From Fagopyrum homotropicum (Eukaryota > Streptophyta > Magnoliopsida > Caryophyllales > Polygonaceae), in NCBI GenBank assembly GCA_033239125.1, contig BSWB01000002.1, forward strand, positions 5,055,001 to 5,119,000: a stretch of 64,000 nt of DNA, written 5' to 3'. Below the pieces are notes generated by a model. It saw nothing but the letters and a program-made list of their open reading frames with translations. It ran no database searches and was not told the DNA's origin. Below, in pieces: positions 19,030 to 29,051 of the stretch; positions within the stretch are counted from its first letter, which is position 1; the number at the start of each line of letters is the position of its first letter. The translations under genes and the position numbers were made by a program.

Positions 19030-22000
19030 ATGTCATACGAGGAAGATTATGATATTGATGATGAAGAAAGATCTTTGAGTTTTGAGAACGAAGACGAAGA
19101 TATTGTTGAGGTAAGTTTTGTTTATTTTGATCATTAAAGTTGAAGTCATTAATCGTGTTTGAACTTAGATATTTAACCATTGATCGAGTAAATTGAATTT
19201 GATTATTACGTATATTTTGTCCGTTACGGCGAACAGATTGACCAAATTTTTTTATTTATTTTAGGGTTTGGAGGAGATAGATGCGGACGTTGATAATCTT
19301 AGCATTGATGAAGGATCAACAGATGGCGTAAATGCATCCGTCTCAGAAGCGACGAATAATGATTACTCTAGCCTGTTCACAACCGACATAAACTTCAATA
19401 GTCGAGCGGAGGTAATAGGATGGGTTCGAAAAGTGGGACAGGAAAATAAAATGGTTTTTTCTGTTTGTCGGGTAAAGAAGTCCGTCCTCGGTAGTTTGGG
19501 AAAGACATGGTTGTCGTGCGAAAAATATGGAGCATACAACCCAAAAAAGGTGCAGCCAGCTCAGAGAAAGAATTCATCGACGAAGAAAAGCGGGTGTGAA
19601 TTCATGATTCAGGTTTTTGAGACTTACCAAGGTTTATGGAAAGTTCACGTGCAGTGTGGTGTCTACAACCACAAGCTTGGAAGAAATTTAAAGGGTCATG
19701 CATTAGCGGGAAGGATGAACGAGGATGAGAAGAAGTTAGTAAAGAACATGTGGACCAGTAATTGCACCCCTGCCCAAATTGCGAGTGCTTTGAGCATTGA
19801 TAAAGATAACAACACCAGGATGAGACAAATCTACAACCAGAGGCAAAAATTACGTAAAGAAGGTTTGAATCAAAGGACAATCGCTCAACAATTCTTTTTC
19901 GAATGTCGTAAAGAGGGCTATTTCTGTGAACATAGGGAAAACAAGAACGGTGAAGTTACCGACATTTTTTTCGCACATCCGGAATCAGTTGCCCTCCTTA
20001 AAGCATTCCCTTACGTATTAGTAATGGACTCAACATACAACACCAACATGTAAGCTTTCACAGTTATTTACTTTTCCGTTAGATGTCCTTTTTTTATGTA
20101 TTTAAAATTAACGCTTTGATATTATTTTTTTTTACAGATACAAGATGCCATTTTTTGAAATTATTGGGTTTACATCGACATGGCTGAACTTTAACGTTGC
20201 CGGTGCTTTTCTATCCACGGAGAAGGAAGAGAATTATGTCTGGGCGATTGAACAACTTGCAAAGCTTTGTAGGCGCGTCGAGAGGACACCAACTACAATT
20301 GTGACGGATCGAGAGAAGGCTCTTATGAACGCACTTGATCGTATTTTCCCAGAAACACAGTTTCTTTTATGTCGCCGTCACATATTCAAAAACATTGAAG
20401 GAAGGGCTAGGAATAATCACATGGATAAAAAAACTCGCTCGAATATTTGCCAATAGTTACTTGGGTTTATTTACATCCAAAACGGAAGAGTCTTACGAGA
20501 GACGGTTAAATGAACTTGAAGACAAGTGGAAGAGGAGAGGATATCTTCTGCAATATGTGAGGACGCAATGGCTAGATCCTTACAAAAGACGAATTGTTTC
20601 CGCGTGGACGGATCAATATTTGAACTTCAAAAGTAACACGACGAATAGGTACGTATTTCAAAGCAATTTAAAATTTAATTACCCGATTTGACGTTAACTC
20701 TTTTATTTCTCAACAGGGCAGAAACTGCACACTCTGTTCTGAAACAATTCATGAAAACAAGTTCTGCGAAGTTGGATACAATTTTCAGGTTCTATCACTC
20801 TTTGATGAGGATTCAGTTGGATAAGATCCTCGGTTCGTTCAACGAGAGCATGTCAAAAAAGATAACATGGACTTCTTGTGTTAAACAATTTCAGTCGTTG
20901 CACCACAACATCTCCCTCAAAGCTTTTTTACTTATTATCGATAAGTACAATAAAGCTCGTGCTAACAAGCCCGATGGTCCGTGCACATGTTCATTTCCGA
21001 CAACTCATGGTCTGCCGTGTATGCACTTTATTTGGGGTTATATGAAGAAAGAAATGTCTATCCCTCTTACAGATGTGCATGAATTCTGGAAAAAGTTAGA
21101 TATCGATGACGTGGTTCTGGACTCAGAAAAAGGACGAGACGTGCGTCGAGTTGCAAGAAATTTAATGACGGAGTTCTGTGAGAAAGATTTTCCAAACCTG
21201 AGCCCTACTCGACAGTTGGATGTTGTAAATAAAGCTATAGAAACTGCTTTTCCGGAGAGGACCAGTTTGCGGGAACCTGCTAGGGTTGTGACTAAAGGAA
21301 GACCGAAGGACAGTCCAAACAAAAGATTGCCATCCGATTGGGAGTTAGCAGGTACCCCACCCAAAAAACAAAGAGGTCGACCCCCAAAGAACCCTATTCC
21401 AGTATCAAGTCCATCTCCTATTCCAGTATCAAGTTCATCTCCTAATACCGATTTACCACCCAAAACACATTTAAAGAGAAGTATATCCACGCATAACCCT
21501 GATATTTTAGTAGAGTGGCCTGGGGCGATTCGCATTTGGATGAAAAAGTATGTAATCAGTTGGAATAATGTTAGAGGGGATGGAAACTGTGGTTTCAGAG
21601 CACTACATCATGCAATCTACGACACAGACACAGACGAAGGATGGCGGATGATTAGGCGACTGATGTTAGCAGAGCTCCTTTCTCATCGCGAGTTGTATGA
21701 GGGTTTTTGTCATCAACGTAACATCGATCAGACGATTAAAGCACTTGGATGGAATGTAGACGGTTTTGCACAACCAGAATATTGGTTTAATGTGACGGAC
21801 ATGGGGTGTTTAGCTGCCACTGCATTGCAGTGTATTGTTGTAGCGTACGGTGGGTGCGACTACACATATGTTCCACTATATCGTCGAGAAGAAGGAATTA
21901 CTTCGAACTTAGAGTTTCCAGAGATCCATATATCAATAGTTCCCAACCAGTATCATTACATCAGGGTATGTCCTTTAAGATCTTTTCATTTATCATTTTC

Positions 22001-22225
22001 GGTTTTGTTCTTCACAACATATATGTACTAATGTTTTTTTTTATTTTGTTTTAGCTAACACTTGAAGAGGATTGTCCTTTACCAGAAATTCTTAAAACTT
22101 GGGCGCACTTTCGTAACGACACGGTTGATGGTATTGAAGTCAGATTAGCTCATCGCCTCACTTGCTGGAAGGAGTTACATTTACAACATGAACGAATAAC
22201 ACGGATAGATTATGACACAGTTTAG
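19030..22225 (+). CDS. Mutator-like (MULE) transposase with C-terminal OTU protease domain; one frameshift
   Basis: Five exons with GT-AG junctions: 19030-19110, 19265-20049, 20138-20648, 20717-21965 and 22055-22225. Total 2797 nt, one more than a multiple of three: an extra A in the A7 run near 20428-20434 shifts the frame in exon 3, and removing one base would give 931 residues. An acidic N terminus is followed by a FAR1-like DNA-binding region. The MULE catalytic region follows, with VLVMDSTYNTN, TIVTDREKALMNAL and CRRHIFKNI. A SWIM-type zinc finger (CTCSFPTTHGLPCMHF) and an AT-hook (KKQRGRPPKNP) come next. The OTU cysteine-protease domain carries GDGNCGFRALHHAI (catalytic Asp/Cys) and QYHYIR (catalytic His). 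OTU domains fused to MULE transposases are known in plants. It converges on the plant-mobile-domain gene, 256 bp away. The frameshift may be a true mutation or a homopolymer error. Confidence 0.88.
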
Positions 22226-22481
22226 TTGATCTTGTTTAGTTTAACTTGTTAATTTTAACTTTACGATCAGACATATTTTCTTAAGGTTTAGTCATTTATA
22301 TTATGTTAAGGTTAAGTTTGCTTATATAGTTATCGTTTATATTTAGTTAAATATAACGCAAAAAGTTAAGTACGAAGTTTAAACATACAACGAAACAAGT
22401 TTAAACATACACAAAAATGTAGATATAAGATTCAAAAGTTTAAATACACAATACAAACCCAAAAAAAGTGCATACACAAGC
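22226..22481. other. Convergent 3' intergenic spacer
   Basis: A 256-bp spacer between the stop codons of the MULE transposase and the plant-mobile-domain gene. It is AT-rich and must hold both polyadenylation regions. Nothing else is seen. Confidence 0.5.
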
Positions 22482-24814
22482 CTACTCGTCATCGTCATGA
22501 CGAGTACCGCTACCCTGTCCATGATCGTAAGAATAATCTCGAAGATCAGGAAAATAATCTACATAACTGCGTAAGTCCTGATGCAGGGAAGGAGGGATAG
22601 AAGGATCACCAATATACCCCCTAAATCGTGTAGCATAATCGTAAGGGTCCAACTGGCCGTCAAATGTCGAAGGTGGAGTTGGAGGTGGAGGAGGAGGTGG
22701 AGGATGCATCTGCTGAGCACCTGGGCGTATAAACCGGTGCGATCGGTCTGTATACCACGCCATATAATCGTCGGTGGCGGTATATCCAGGGCCGTAACGT
22801 GCAACCATCTCCTCAACCGTGACGTGATGGTGCTCCCATCTATCCCACGCCCAGCTACCTCGAGGATAGCCAACTCTGTAGCTCCTGGGATCCTCGACCC
22901 TAATGGCATAATCAGGCTGTATCAACGGAGGTGGAATAGTCTGAACGTATCCAAAAGCCCTCATGTTCCTGTATGGATCGTAGGGCTCTGATATGTCCAT
23001 GAAAGTCAACAGCCCGTGAAACAACGAACGCTGTAACTCTCTATCAGTGAAGTCCAACTGGCCGTATGGCTGCCAGTTCACCTGTTTAAAAAACAGACAA
23101 CATTGTTAGAAAATAAACACGTTAGTTGACAAAAAGATTACAACTATTCAAATGTAATGGACTTGCCTGATCAACAGTCATCTCGTCAAGCATCCGTCTA
23201 TAATCACGGGTGTCCCTCCTGACAGGCCTGATCTTGAATCTCGCCGCCCAAGGCATCCCATGCTCCCAGCCCTCGACAACCTCCGGTGTAAAGCATGGAA
23301 AATAAAGGTAGATCCATGCCTTTAACAAAAAAGAAATAAAAATTAGACAAACAATACAAATTAAGTTACGAGAATAATAATATGAGTATAGAGGATATAT
23401 TTTACCTGCAGCAGCGTGAGACAACCGCACATCTGGCGACAATCGACCCTAGTGGCCTCGCCCATACGCCTATAGAGGTAGGCGAGTGTCGCCGTACCCC
23501 AGGATGTCGTGATCACCTGATCAAGATCCTCCACCAATATCAGTAAATCTGGAGAAATCTTGTGCTGCGATTTGTCGGTGAACAGCGTCGATCCCAGCAG
23601 GTACAACAACCATCCGGACGCTGCAGTCGTCGGATACAGATGTGAATATCCGTCACACTGATCCAGTAAAAAGGAATGTGACAGCCCTCGACGACGTACA
23701 TCTCCGGCAGTCATCTGCTCATCGGTAAAATCAAAAAACTCCTGCACTCGGATGGCAGAATCAGCTCTGGCGATCACCTGAGTAACCGCCGTACCGGATA
23801 TGGGAATGCCTAGGATGAGCTGGACATCATGAAGAGCAATGGTCATCTCACCCCAATGTATGTGCAGCTGGTTCACCTCGGGCTGCCATCTCTCGATAAA
23901 AGCGTCCAGTAGACGCACATTCAGATGTCTGTACATAAGACCCTGCAGATGGGTCAGTCCACTGGCGTGCGCTAAACCCGACCAAGCCTCCTCATCCAGT
24001 GGCCAGGCGTCCAGCTGACTGGCTCTGGTATGATAGTGAAGCGTATCACGATCCTACATAGAAAAAGAAATTTAATATATAACTAAAAATATTATAACAT
24101 TAAAGATGCATTTATTAAACATATTTATTGCGTACTCATCATGCCATGCCAGACGTGGAGAGCGGTGTGAGCCTGGAAACTCCTGAGTATCTCTGGTATA
24201 CGAGGTCCCCCTCCACAAGGACCTCGAAGATCGGGCTGAAAGGCCTGCCGAGTAGGAGGTACTGGTCTAGGACGATCGCCCAGAGCACGAGGAAGTACCT
24301 CCTCAAGTACCTCCTCCACAGGAGCTGGCGAAGGTGGCCTCCTCCCTCGGCGTCTCCTCTCAGCTACAGGCTGCTGCTGTGAAGAAGGAACATACTCCTG
24401 CTCCCGCTGGGAAGAAGAAGGAGCATCCTGCTGCTCCTGTCGGGAAGAAGAAGGAGCAAACTGCTGCTCCTGCTGGTAAGGAGCACTCAGATCCTCGATC
24501 TGAGAATAATATCCGGCACCAAACGAAGCACCACCTCCAGTATAGGAGCTATGTCTGGCTCCGCTAAAAGCATGGTGAGGAGGGCTCAGTGGAGCAATGT
24601 CACGCGCAATACCAGATGTACTACGCCGCGTGACTCCCGACTCCTGTGTCGGGAACTGCTCCTCACCTCCAGAGTAAGGAACTGGCTCTCGTGCCTCGTG
24701 TCTAGAGTGGACATCCCGCTGTCCCCTCAGAGAACGCATGCCACTGTGGAATACTTTCCTGAAGTATCCCAATCCACTGAACCTCTTGGAGTCCTTGTTT
24801 GGGTTCCTTTCCAT
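22482..24814 (-). CDS. Plant mobile domain (MAIN-like / PP7 long-form-like) protein
   Basis: Exons on the minus strand: about 24814-24137, 24053-23406, 23319-23167 and 23081-22482. The start ATG directly follows a splice acceptor (TTTGTTTGCAG|ATG), implying a 5'-UTR intron. The first exon encodes a Ser/Gln/Arg-rich region. The second and third encode the plant mobile domain (PMD, aminotransferase-like): LLDAFIERWQPEVNQLHI, GEMTIALHDVQLILGIPISG and YLYFPCFTPEV. The last exon is Pro-rich (PPPPPPPPTPPS) with an acidic end. The third intron appears to use a GC donor (CAG|GCAAGT). The first junction is problematic: the obvious GT after the last conserved residue (HVWHGM) is one base out of phase, and the in-phase donor at 24155 is weak, so this copy may be damaged. 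PMD proteins occur both as host silencing-related genes and inside transposons. Its position beside a MULE transposase suggests it is carried by that element. Confidence 0.8.
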
Positions 24815-24892
24815 CTGCAAACAAAAACAACAAATGTTAATAAAAAGGAAAAGAAAAAAAGGGGAAAAAACAAATTTTAAAAAAAAAGGTAA

Positions 24893-25052
24893 GTTGTCCG
24901 TAGCGGACAACAAACTTGTCCGTTGACGGACAAAGCAAGTTGTCCGTAACGGACAACTAACTTGTCCGTGGACAAGAAAGTTGTCCGTAGCGGACAACTT
25001 ACCTTGTCCGTCACGGACAGAAGACGCTTGTCCGTCAACGGACAAGCGTCTT
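24893..25052. repeat. Cluster of TTGTCCGT/ACGGACAA palindromes (proximal group)
   Basis: Seven short palindromes lie in 160 bp, each TTGTCC(GT) and its reverse complement around a 0-3 bp centre that varies (TAG, TG, A, C, CA). The last one extends to GAAGACGCTTGTCCGT-CA and its complement. They occupy the 5' leader or UTR intron of the plant-mobile-domain gene. Six further copies lie at 25443 and 26130-26270, and a degenerate one lies in intron 1 of the MULE gene near 19216. The frame that crosses them has no protein-like character. Confidence 0.9.
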
Positions 25053-25060
25053 CTTCGTTC

Positions 25061-25100
25061 AGCAGATCGCGAACGCCAACAATGGCGTTCGCGATCTGCT
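25061..25100. repeat. Perfect 17-bp hairpin in the PMD leader
   Basis: AGCAGATCGCGAACGCC (25061-25077), six-base loop AACAAT, then the exact reverse complement to 25100. It directly follows the palindrome cluster. It could act as an RNA stem-loop in the leader or be a cruciform-prone site; its role is unknown. Confidence 0.9.
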
Positions 25101-25430
25101 CAATCAACCTCTCTAAAACAACTAATTAACTTCAATCCTAACTCATATTCATCGATTTTAGTAACATATAAGCCCCTAAACCTCTCTAAAACAACCCAAA
25201 TCGAACAAATTAAACCCTAAACCTAAACCTAACTAAAACAAACAAATTTAAACGAAACTAAAACGAGAAAGTTATGTTCTTACCTTATATAGCAGTAGAG
25301 AATACGAGAAATGTGGAGAGAGAGATTGCAGCCGAAGATCGAGCGAGATCGTCGTAGGTGTTCGTCGCGGCGAAGAAAGGAAGAGGAAGAGGAAGAAAGG
25401 GAAAGAAAAGAGCGTTGCTGTCCTTAATAG
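25101..25430 (-). promoter_or_regulatory. 5' leader/promoter region of the plant-mobile-domain gene
   Basis: This stretch contains a telo-box-like AAACCCTAA at 25212-25220 followed by ACCTAAACCTAA, and two copies of CCTCTCTAAAACAAC (near 25109 and 25180). A purine-rich block at 25310-25420 would be a pyrimidine-rich leader on the minus strand. Telo-boxes are common near transcription starts of plant genes. The exact start site cannot be placed. Confidence 0.35.
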
Positions 25431-25441
25431 GGCAAAATGGG

Positions 25442-26130
25442 TTTGTCCGTCACGGACAGAACCCTCCTTCCACCTTGGTATTTACAACATATATTTGTAT
25501 CTTTTAGATCAACCAATAATGTGTACAACTTCATTAAATTAATGAGTTTAATTACCTGTAGTAACATTTTCGTTAAATTTTAATTTAGTAAGATCTTTGA
25601 AGGAACATAACGAGTTGTAAAGAACATAATGAGATAAAAATATCAATTTAACGCTATTGCCAGGTTTATAAATTCCTGTCAATCCAAAATTACGTAACTT
25701 ACTATCAATAAACGTTTCTTTTGTTCAAAATTTCTAGATTTCGTAACAAACAAATAAAGTTTCAAGAAATAAACGTAACTTCATATCATACATATCTACG
25801 ATCCAATGAAGGTAATGTTATTGAAAGGATTTAAACTTCCTTTTACAAAAGAAGATCAAATCAAAGATATTTTATTCAAAGGATTAACATTTTATTTCAA
25901 TAAAGAAACCAAACTTACTTACAAACATAACAATTACAAAGGAATCAAAGTTTCAAGATCAATGTTACATTTTTAATAAATTTAAAGATAAACACGATCA
26001 AATCAAAATGACGTTATTGAAAACATTTAAACTTTCTGTTAACAAAAGACAATCAAAAGGATATTAAATTTCTTTCAAATAAACCAAATTTTATAACTTT
26101 AATCCAAACATTTTCATTATAGACATATAA
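25442..26130. other. AT-rich sequence flanking the palindrome clusters
   Basis: One isolated palindrome (TTGTCCGTCACGGACA) lies at 25443-25458. The rest is AT-rich with recurrent near-matches of TTTCAAGAAATAAACGTAAC, AAGGATTTAAACTT and ATCAAATCAAAGAT, i.e. internally repetitive decayed sequence. No coding region is seen. Confidence 0.5.
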
Positions 26131-26289
26131 CACTTGTCCGTCACGGACAAGTGACATTTGTCCGTGACGGACAACTCCCATTTGTCCGTGACGGACAAAT
26201 GGGATCAAATTACTAATCATGCCCATTTGTCCGTCACGGACAAATGGGAGTTGTCCGTCACGGACAAATGGGCATGATTAGTAATTTGG
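26131..26289. repeat. Distal palindrome cluster and 37-bp-arm inverted repeat
   Basis: Five TTGTCCGT[C/G]ACGGACAA palindromes occur here. The outer sequence is itself a perfect inverted repeat: CAAATTACTAATCATGCCCA plus the palindrome core at about 26213-26241 is matched by its reverse complement ending in AGTAATTTG at about 26288. The block is therefore a palindrome made of palindromes, and may be the terminus of the element carrying the MULE and PMD genes. Confidence 0.85.
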
Positions 26290-26579
26290 AGCTGCGCCAA
26301 ATAGCCTATAGCTATTAAAATTAAATAGGAGAGAGAAGGATGACAAATTCGGTAGAATCTTTAATTATTTTCAAATAATTTTTTTTTTGTGAAAATAGGA
26401 AGTGTCTAATTTGTCTATGCATAACAAAAAGTGTCTAATTTATACTACATGTTACATAAACTACCTATTTAGTCAACTCATTCAACGTCAATAGGATGCT
26501 CATTAAACATACTTGTTGGAGTTTCTTACTCACTTTCATTAAGCTCGATCTTTTTGAACTTCCACTTCTTGAACTTTTT

Positions 26580-26830
26580 GCTAAATAACTAGCACTCTAT
26601 TTAGGTTCATCACGAGGAATTCTCTATGCATGCTCATCTTGACACCTCTTCTTCTCACTAGCAAAATAAATTTCTTGTGCCCTCTTGATAATATCTTTTT
26701 CCGTCTCACCACTAACTTTTTGTCGATTAACCTGTTCATAGGAAGCAACAAACATAGTATCATTTTGTTAAATTTTTGCCAACTACACTTACATTTTTCT
26801 TGGTCTCGCATGACTTAGTCTTGGTACGGT
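26580..26830 (-). mobile_element. PIF/Harbinger ORF1 fragment
   Basis: The minus strand encodes, across a frameshift, SYEQVNRQKVSGETEKDIIK then RAQEIYFASEKKRCQDEH. This resembles the Myb/NAM-associated segment of Harbinger ORF1 proteins (xxNxSGxSExDIxxxAxxIYxxxxGKxFxxEH). No start, no transposase; a decayed fragment. Confidence 0.55.
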
Positions 26831-27289
26831 TCCTTGAAGCTTGTGTAATAATTTTGATAGTCTCTTATAATCCAATTTTGTGTTCCAAGATAAACCACGT
26901 TACCAACATGGTTTCAAATAACAAGGTTAATGAGCTTTATCCAAACTTAAGTATAGATTCATCAAAATTTTAGTTATGAGATTGTTTTGATTTTTCCATT
27001 TTATTTTTAGTTTGATAGTGTTGAATGATTTCGGTAGTGATACAATGAAGTCATCTCGATTAAAACTATTGATTCTCCATTGGTACATTTATTTTTAAAA
27101 AAACTTTAACGTCCGCTAAAGTTTACCCATTTAATAATTGTGGATTAAGAATGTCATAAGTTTGTTTTATAGAGGAAATATATTGGGGGAATATTCTCGT
27201 AGTTCGATGGTTTGAGTCTAGTCCTTGAGCCTTGTACATTATCTTTGTGAATTTGTCGCAATACGAAGATTATTGTACCTTTTGGATTT

Positions 27290-27490
27290 TTCGACCATTG
27301 GTTTGGGAGGTATCCAAAGGACCAAATGGGCATCAACTTGTGTTCATCATATAAAAGTATGACTTCGTGAGCTGATCAAAAGGACACCAATTTGTGTTCC
27401 TCGACCATACAAAAGTATGAGTTCGTGAGGTATCCAAAAGAACACTTGTTTTCATCGTACAAAAGTATGAGTTCGTGAGATAAAATATAA
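27290..27490. repeat. Tandem repeat, about 65-70 bp, about three copies
   Basis: Copies of ACAAAAGTATGAGTTCGTGAG separated by AGGACACC-ATTTGTGTTC-like sequence appear at about 27345, 27410 and 27455. They are degenerate and not flanked by recognisable TE ends. Confidence 0.7.
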
Positions 27491-27758
27491 TAGATGATGT
27501 CATTAGACCACCCACAAAGTGGTTTATTAAACCCTAATTTCTAAAAACACTTTCTCCCACGTCAACTTATAAAACTCTATATATTTTTTATCCACGTTCA
27601 TGGTTTCTTAACTCTCATCTTTTTAACTCTATTTACTACACAACAAGCTTATATACTTTTAAAATTTGATACTATTATATTTATTTAGAACTAAATTTAA
27701 TTCAAAGTCCTTGTTTCACCACTCTTCTTTAGCCACATGACACTTCACCATTTGATTG

Positions 27759-27845
27759 TGATAGAATATAATTGTAATTAGAATATAATTATGGGCTCCC
27801 TTTGTAATTATTGTAAATACGTTCATTATTAATATGAGCCATCTG
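27759..27845 (+). repeat. 87-bp direct repeat, copy 1 (LTR-like)
   Basis: Begins TGATAGAATATAATTGTAAT and ends ATATGAGCCATCTG. It is identical to 28313-28399 except for one base. The second copy directly follows a polypurine tract at the end of a copia reading frame, exactly where a 3' LTR should begin, so both copies are probably LTR fragments. Confidence 0.85.
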
Positions 27846-27847
27846 CC

Positions 27848-28315
27848 GACTGGGCTGGATGTCCTGATACCCGCCGATCTACCTCCGGTTATTGTGTCTT
27901 CTTCAACGACACTTTGATCTCGTGGTCTGCCAAACGCCAATCTGTAGTTTCCAGATCTAGTGCTGAGGCCGAATACAGAGGAGTTGCCAATGTTGTATCG
28001 GAATGTTCTTGGCTTCGAAATTTACTACTTGAGCTTCATTGCCCACTTACCAAAGCTACTGTGGTCTACACCGACAACATCTCAGCAATGTACCTTGCCA
28101 GCAACCCGGTTCAACACCAACGAACCAAGCACATCGAGATTGACATTCACTTCGTCCGCGATAAGGTTGCCCGAGGTCACGTTCGAGTTCTCCACGTACC
28201 TTCGGCTTTCCAATATGCAGATATTTTTACAAAAGGGCTGCCTCGACAATTATTTCTAGATTTTCGATCCAGTCTTACTGTACTACCTCCTCCAGTTTCG
28301 ACTGCGGGGGTATGA
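27848..28315 (+). mobile_element. Ty1/copia RNase H / pol C-terminus fragment
   Basis: An open plus-strand frame encodes DWAGCPDTRRSTSGYCVFF, SRSSAEAEYR, VYTDNISAMYLASNPVQHQR, TKHIEIDIHFVRDKV and YADIFTKGLP, the canonical end of copia polyproteins with the RNase H domain. It is followed by a purine tract (ACTGCGGGGG) and the second LTR-like repeat. All upstream gag-pol sequence is missing. Confidence 0.93.
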
Positions 28316-28399
28316 TAAAATATAATTGTAATTAGAATATAATTATGGGCTCCCTTTGTAATTATTGTAAATACGTTCATTATTAATATGAGCCATCTG
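28313..28399 (+). repeat. 87-bp direct repeat, copy 2 (3' LTR start)
   Basis: Matches 27759-27845 at 86 of 87 positions. Its position just after the purine tract marks it as the beginning of a copia 3' LTR, truncated after GAGCCATCTG. Confidence 0.85.
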
Positions 28400-28924
28400 A
28401 CGATGGAAACCCTAAGGGAAATTTATCATAATCTCACAGATTGAGCAAAAAAGTAAAATCAATTTGTGCAGTTTTGGACTAAAAACAATATATATCAAAA
28501 TGGTTTTCTCTCTTCGCTTTAAGTTTTGTCAGAAAAATTTCAAGAGATTTTAAGCACTATTTGCTGAAATTTTAATATATTACATTTATATTGTTTAGAA
28601 ATTAATATATTACATTTATATTGTTTAGATACTTGCAATATGGGTGGTCTTATAAATCATTCCGCTTGTATCATTTTGAAAACTAGCTTGTTCATAGTGT
28701 GCCGAACGTCCCACCAAGAATTTGCACAAACACATATTTACAAAACACATAATTACACAACACATAATTACACAACATATAGTATAAGAAATGGCATGTA
28801 TCAGACTGTTTGGAATAGATGATGTAATTTTTGAAAATAAACAACTCGTGACATTACTACACATTTGAATTTACTTAAATTAGTACAACCAAGAATTTGC
28901 ACAAACACATATTGACACAAGATA
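28400..28924. other. Intergenic sequence
   Basis: AT-rich with short duplications: TTAATATATTACATTTATATTGTTTAGA occurs twice near 28570 and 28603, and ACACATAATTACACA is reiterated near 28745. No coding region is recognised. Homology to the flank of the intact NB-LRR gene begins at about 28925. Confidence 0.5.
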
Positions 28925-29051
28925 TAGCATAAGAAAAGATCTAGAGTTTCTGTACAAACAAAATTCTCTTCAATGATTTTGTCGCAAAGAAGAAAACGAG
29001 GAAAACGCATCTTGTGCATCAGAGGTACATAGACAAACCTGTATATCAATG

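Noticed and set aside
22581..22991. 136-codon plus-strand ORF opposite the PMD last exon
   Set aside because: It is a shadow of the Pro-rich coding exon; no recognisable motif.
24877..25107. Protein frame with repeated SVTDK/RYGQ-type residues
   Set aside because: It is a translation of the palindrome cluster in the leader of the plant-mobile-domain gene. The true start follows a splice acceptor at 24815.
25211..25235. Interstitial telomere repeat
   Set aside because: Only one perfect AAACCCTAA followed by ACCTAA variants. This is better explained as a telo-box-like promoter element than as a telomeric array.
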